From NCBI RefSeq assembly GCF_024713945.1, contig NC_134682.1, positions 3,945,001-4,009,000 on the forward strand: DNA of 64,000 bases, in the 5' to 3' direction. Every line of letters starts with the position of its first letter. Position 1 is the stretch's first letter. The position numbers were made by a program, and so were the translations under genes. Below are positions 59,226 through 64,000 of this stretch, piece after piece. This DNA comes from Dermatophagoides farinae (Eukaryota > Arthropoda > Arachnida > Sarcoptiformes > Pyroglyphidae). Below the pieces are notes generated by a model that saw only the letters and a program-made list of their open reading frames with translations, made no database searches and was not told where the DNA came from.

Positions 59226-61002
59226 CTAACAACCATTGTTATTACGTAACAATATTGAAACAGCTTTTGGCATAATTTCAGCCTGTATTGTTGAACATGG
59301 TATCTGTTCACCATCGATGGTCATTATGTCATCATGACCTTCAGGTGTTAAACGGAATGCTTTACATGGAATAAAATGTACAAATGGCAATTTTGTATGT
59401 GAACCATCTTCTAGTGCCAATAAAAATTCAATCACCTGACAAGAGGAAACTGAACCATTTATATATAATAAATATATGATTTCATCATCTAATTGAGAAT
59501 CTGGTGAAAATTTAACAGTTGAACTTAGATATTGTTGATAGGCACTATAAACAATAATAAATTCATCATTAATAGTAGTCCATTGATCGGTAACTGGTTG
59601 ATTTATTGGACAAATTTCTTGGCAAACTGAATCCTTATGTAAATAGCTTAATCTACCACGATAACGTTTTAATGCTAAACTTCGATATACCGACCATATT
59701 GTGAATCTGGGTTCACCAAGAAACCTAAGACGTTCGGATTCAATATCAATATCGGCCATCAACCCCCAACCGAATGATAGAAATGAATAATAAATTTGAT
59801 TTGTCGTTGTTGTAATTCGAACCAAATCCATTGGCGTTGGTTGACCTTTGATCGTATGTAATGTTGATTCAATTAGTTTATTGAACATTGTTCTACCGCC
59901 ATTTGTATAAATGTTATTAAGTGAACAGGCTAATCCATTACCGGAACCACCGGGAATGATGCCTAAATAAATCAAAAAAATCAAAAAAGAAAAAAATTAT
60001 TATTAATCAAATCTTATAAAAACATTTTTTGTTTGTTTGTTTCAAAAACTCACTAATTGGAAGAGAAATTTTTTTTGGCATTGTCGTAGAACGTTCAAGT
60101 GAATAAACAAATCCATTGAGAACCTCGAACAATAATCCATCACCAGAAATAGTAACAATAGCCGAATAAGATCCAACAAGATCATTATGATGTCGTATAA
60201 AATCCATTGCATGATTAGCATATTTAGTCGTTAGAACATGATATTTAACATTACAATCATCCAACAATTGATGAACATGGTCATTGAACAATTTTACAGA
60301 TTTTCTTTCACCACTAGCAGGATTCATCATAATTAATAAGGGTTTCGATTGTGAATATTTGATTGCATGACCTTTATTGATTAGTGGATCCAATTTATCC
60401 AATATTGTACATGCTTCAGCTAAATTTTCTTCATAATTGCTACTTTTGGCTATTAATAATAATACTTGTTTACGTTGAATTTTACCACCACCACCACCAC
60501 CACCACCAATGGTAGATTGTTTTCGGTGAAAGACAAAGAATTCAAGTACAACCTGATTATCTTCTAATTGTACATTATAATTTGATGAATTTAATTTTGA
60601 TTCAGATGAAAATGGTCTACAACATGATATCAATAATAATGATCGCTTTTGTTTTTGTTGTTGTTGCTGTTCCCGTTGTTGTAATTGACCTTGACTACCG
60701 ATATTATTACCATCGTCATCATCATCATCATCATCATCATTGTTGTTGTTGTTGTTGTTGCTGGTCATCAATGTACATCGAGCAATTTGATCAAAATGAT
60801 AACATTGATTAAATTTCGATGATGGTGTTGTTGAATTTGATGAACAATGTTCAGATGATGATGATCTTATTAAATGTATGCCTATATTGGTTACATTCAA
60901 TTGCACTGGTTTTGTATCGATTCGATTTCTATATTTAAATAGATGGCAATTATTTGTTGTCCAAATTAATTCACCACTTTTATCACAATGACAAATGGAC
61001 AT
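59226..61002 (-). CDS. Sphingosine kinase
   Basis: Lipid kinase of the DAGK-catalytic fold that phosphorylates sphingosine to sphingosine-1-phosphate. Exons 61002-60054 and 59962-59226 join in phase 1 to 561 aa. Conserved blocks: LLIMMNPASGERKS, HAMDFIRHH, the nucleotide-binding catalytic SGDGLLFEVLNG, then after the intron IIPGGSGNGLACSLNN and PMDLVRI. The middle has SFGWGLMADIDIESERLRFLG and the C-terminus ends with the family's DGEQIP-type strand. The N-terminal half contains lineage-typical insertions: poly-Asn/poly-Asp and Gln-rich runs and a Gly run, each from a triplet repeat. It cannot be assigned to SPHK1 or SPHK2. ATG 61002 is the first in-frame Met. Confidence 0.93.
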
Positions 61003-64000
61003 TGTTTATATTTTGTTTTGATTAGCTAATTTGTTGTGGATTGACAGTGATGATAATATATATATGCACAGGTATAAGATTCGAATGACAACGGGATTAA
61101 ATTTTTATTTTTTTTTTGGATCGATGCTCAATCAATCAATCAATCAATGCTGACCCAATTAATTAATCAAATCAATCAATAAATCAATTGAATTGAATAT
61201 GATATGCACAATTAAATATAGGTCCATTAGAAGAGAAAATTAGTTTAAAGAAAAAAAAAATTTACAGTCATATTGTATGATGATGATGATGATGAGTGAT
61301 TAACTTAATAATAATTGTCACCGATATATAAAGTGAGTTTTTCAGAGTGTGTGTATAATCAAAGAGATAAATCGATTGATTTGATCGACAACAGCATAAT
61401 TTCTTATTTCATCATATGTGTGTGTGTGAGTTGTAGACAATTTTTTTACGTGATCATAAAATTTTTTCGATAATAATCACATGATGATGATTGTCACACA
61501 CACACACACACACATAGATAAAGACAACACCGATGAAAATGATGATGATGAAAAATTTCAAAACAATTTTTTTTCCTATGAATTTAAAGAATCGATAACA
61601 AAATGATTGATGATTTAAATGATGATCAATGAATAAAATTGAAATTACCGATCAATTTCGAATCAAATTGAATCCAATTAATGAAATCAATAATAAAAAA
61701 AATTTATAAACAATGATGATTATCAATGATGATGATGATGATAAGGCCAATTGGATACATTTGGATTGATTGGTTGATTGATTGATTGATTGATAGGATG
61801 AATGATTATAATATCTATATGGCATTGTATTGTATATGATAAGGATTCAAAAAAAAAATCGCACACAATTTATCAATCAATCATCATAATCATTGATTTT
61901 ATGTGTGATGATTGATATTTTATATGTCTAAAAAAATTTGAGTGAAACAAAAAAAAAAATTAAATCAACCAACAAGTACAACAACAACAGGAGTTTTACA
62001 CACAAAAAAAGGTTAGTGTTGTCATAACAATAGAAATGACGACGATGATGATGACGAATGACGATGATGACGATTTGATTGAATATAATAAACTTGGCAA
62101 CAATGGATAGAGGAAAAATAAAAAAAAAATCATCGATGATCATTCAAAATTTGTACATGTGTGTGTGTGTGCGGTGTATCCATAATAAATAATAAAATAA
62201 ACATATAAATCGCCATCGTCTTTGTCCTTGTTGTTGTTGCTGTTGTTCATGTTTTTCTTTTGACCATCTAACAATGATCAATGTGATTAATGACAATGAT
62301 GATGATGATGATCAGAGAAAAAAAAACACGTTTATCATTATTATTATTGCCCATTTACCATTGAAAAAAGAGATATAGAGAGAGAGAGAAATTAATCGAA
62401 CAAAACTCACACACACACACAAGAAAATTCCGTATAAACGAATTGCAATTTTATGGATTTTTTTTTTCTCAAGAAAACAAAAAATTCATATTTGGACAAC
62501 ATTGATCAACTGCGGCCACTATGATCATCATGAAGACTGTTCTGTTTATTAATGATGATGGCGACAATTTAAAGTGTAATCGAGGTTTTTGTAGTTTTTG
62601 TTTTTTTTTTCAATTGAAACTTGAGATAGTAACCAGCCAACTGATTAACAAAACCAAAAAACAACAAAACAACAATCAACAATGAAATCCAGACCAGATT
62701 TTATTTCTTCAGTTCCTGATTATGACGGTGCTGATTTTTGTTGCTGTTGTTGTTGTTGTTGATTGTCATCCGTTTATTTTATAATAGTAGTAGTAGTAGT
62801 GATTTTATTGTTACAATTTCATTTTCAAAGAATAAAAACAAAACAAAACACATAAAATGTCTAGTCACACAAATGAATTTATGGCAACAATGATGATGCT
62901 CAACGATTGTGAATAAATGAATGTTGTTGTTGGTATATGAGGTGCATATATTTATGTGAAAGTGACAGTGATGTTGATCAATGTTGATCATCATCGGTCA
63001 TATTGTGTGGTGATCAAAAATCAAATTCCAGTTTTTTTCATTCTATCTTACAATTTCATCATGATTGGGGCACGACCATACACACATTTGTTGTATCATA
63101 ATGATATCACATTGGTGGCGAAATTCAATTCTTATTCATCTGTATATCTGTAAACGTTGTTCTGTTTGAAGATTAAGACAACCAACTTTTTTTTTTTGAC
63201 TTTTTATCAAACACACACACACACATAGACACAAAAAAACAAAACTTTCTGGTCCCATCATCATCAGTCATTTTTATTCAATTCAATTGCTAAAATCAAT
63301 AAATTATATTACCATTGGCCAAAAAAAAAACTGAGAGTAGAAGTATGAAAAATGATGAAAAAGAAAAAAAAGAAGGAAAAAAAAATTCAGGTGGTGCAGC
63401 GCACATACAAAAAAAAAAACATACCTACACACACACACACAAACTTACATTTAAAGGTAACATAACATTTATAATTTCATATATGTAAAAGATGGCCTGG
63501 CCCGAAATAATTGTCCAGGATATCTTTTTTTTTTATTCTATTCTAGAACTAGAATACACACACACACACACTATTTATAAGTCATCCACACATTAAAATA
63601 GCTCAACAATACTCTGGAAATGAATCATTATCATCATCATCATCATCGACCGACTACGAATAGAAAGTTGTATGAACATTCATACACACACGCACTAGAG
63701 CAATCATTATCTTCATCGTCATCATCGTCATCATCATCGGAAAAAATGATCATTTCGAACGAACCTAAAAATGAAATGAATGATTTGCATGAAACGACAA
63801 AAAAAAAATTATTCCATGTTTACAATCATCAAAATTTATTATTTGTTCTATACAATTGGATCATTTTTCTAATGATGAATATCGAGAATCATCATTTATA
63901 TTTATATGTGCATATGAAATGTTTTTGTACTTGTTTTGACTGACATTCGAATGAATTGAATTGAATTGACGAGGTTTGTCAATTATCGAAATGAAAACCA
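61003..64000. other. Repeat-rich right flank, no gene recognised
   Basis: Includes the sphingosine kinase promoter side, then about 2.9 kb of AT-rich DNA with GAT/ATC, GATT, CA and TTG repeats. Open frames such as the one at 63620-63943 are dominated by His/Ser runs from ATC repeats and show no recognisable domain. The stretch could be an intron or 5' flank of a gene beyond the window. Confidence 0.45.

Noticed and set aside
63620-63943. 107-codon frame near the right edge
   Set aside because: Composition is mainly His and Ser runs from ATC repeats, with no recognisable domain, splice partner or conservation evidence.
1-64000. tRNA, rRNA, snRNA genes, mobile or virus-like elements
   Set aside because: I looked for tRNA-like T-loops, transposase, reverse transcriptase and integrase motifs and long terminal or inverted repeats and saw none; this visual search can miss short or decayed copies.

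Overview
This window is nuclear DNA from a small arthropod genome, most likely an acariform (astigmatan, house-dust or scab type) mite. I infer this from the strong AT bias, very compact genes with introns mostly 50-170 nt long, intergenic DNA saturated with ATC/GAT, TTG, CA and poly-A/T repeats, and animal-specific families (F-spondin, TRPM, tetraspanin, receptor guanylate cyclase, haem peroxidase, ELOVL). The species cannot be fixed from sequence alone. I see no rRNA, tRNA, CRISPR array, virus-like element or recognisable transposon.

Layout, left to right. 1-3044 is upstream or intronic DNA with an exact 137-bp tandem duplication. 3045-7426 (+) is an F-spondin gene missing its 5' end. 8579-9136 (-) is a four-EF-hand protein. 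10386-14575 (+) holds FAN1 nuclease followed 171 bp later by the DNA primase large subunit PRIM2. 14738-16003 (-) is an alpha-arrestin, 17477-18433 (-) RNA polymerase III subunit POLR3F and 19474-20444 (-) a tetraspanin. 20445-30199 is mainly repeat-rich noncoding DNA with two small candidate genes near 25 kb. 30200-31175 (+) is a small LDLa membrane protein with a possible CUB-like ectodomain. 37493-38569 (+) is an intronless ELOVL fatty-acid elongase behind about 6.3 kb of noncoding DNA. 40501-40619 (-) is an orphan Cys-rich 3' exon.

From 41.3 to 61.0 kb the genes are packed: a TRPM channel (-), divergent DDX10 (+), tail-to-tail ABCF3 (-), a haem peroxidase (-), a receptor guanylate cyclase (-) and a sphingosine kinase (-). 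61003-64000 is repeat-rich DNA with no gene recognised.

Functional grouping: FAN1 and PRIM2 both serve DNA repair or replication, and an E2F-type palindrome sits just before PRIM2. POLR3F and DDX10 are both growth-type genes (Pol III transcription, ribosome biogenesis), and each has a CACGTG E-box close to 60 bp before its start codon. TRPM, the guanylate cyclase, sphingosine kinase, tetraspanin and arrestin are signalling or membrane genes with no evident operon logic. The main leads are an N-terminal PIP box in FAN1, an alternative His-rich C-terminus in F-spondin, a divergent TRPM pore, a one-base frameshift in ABCF3, a GC-AG intron in the guanylate cyclase, a stop codon embedded in a splice donor in the peroxidase, and the orphan small genes or exons.

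All exon boundaries were read by eye from splice consensus and frame phase.
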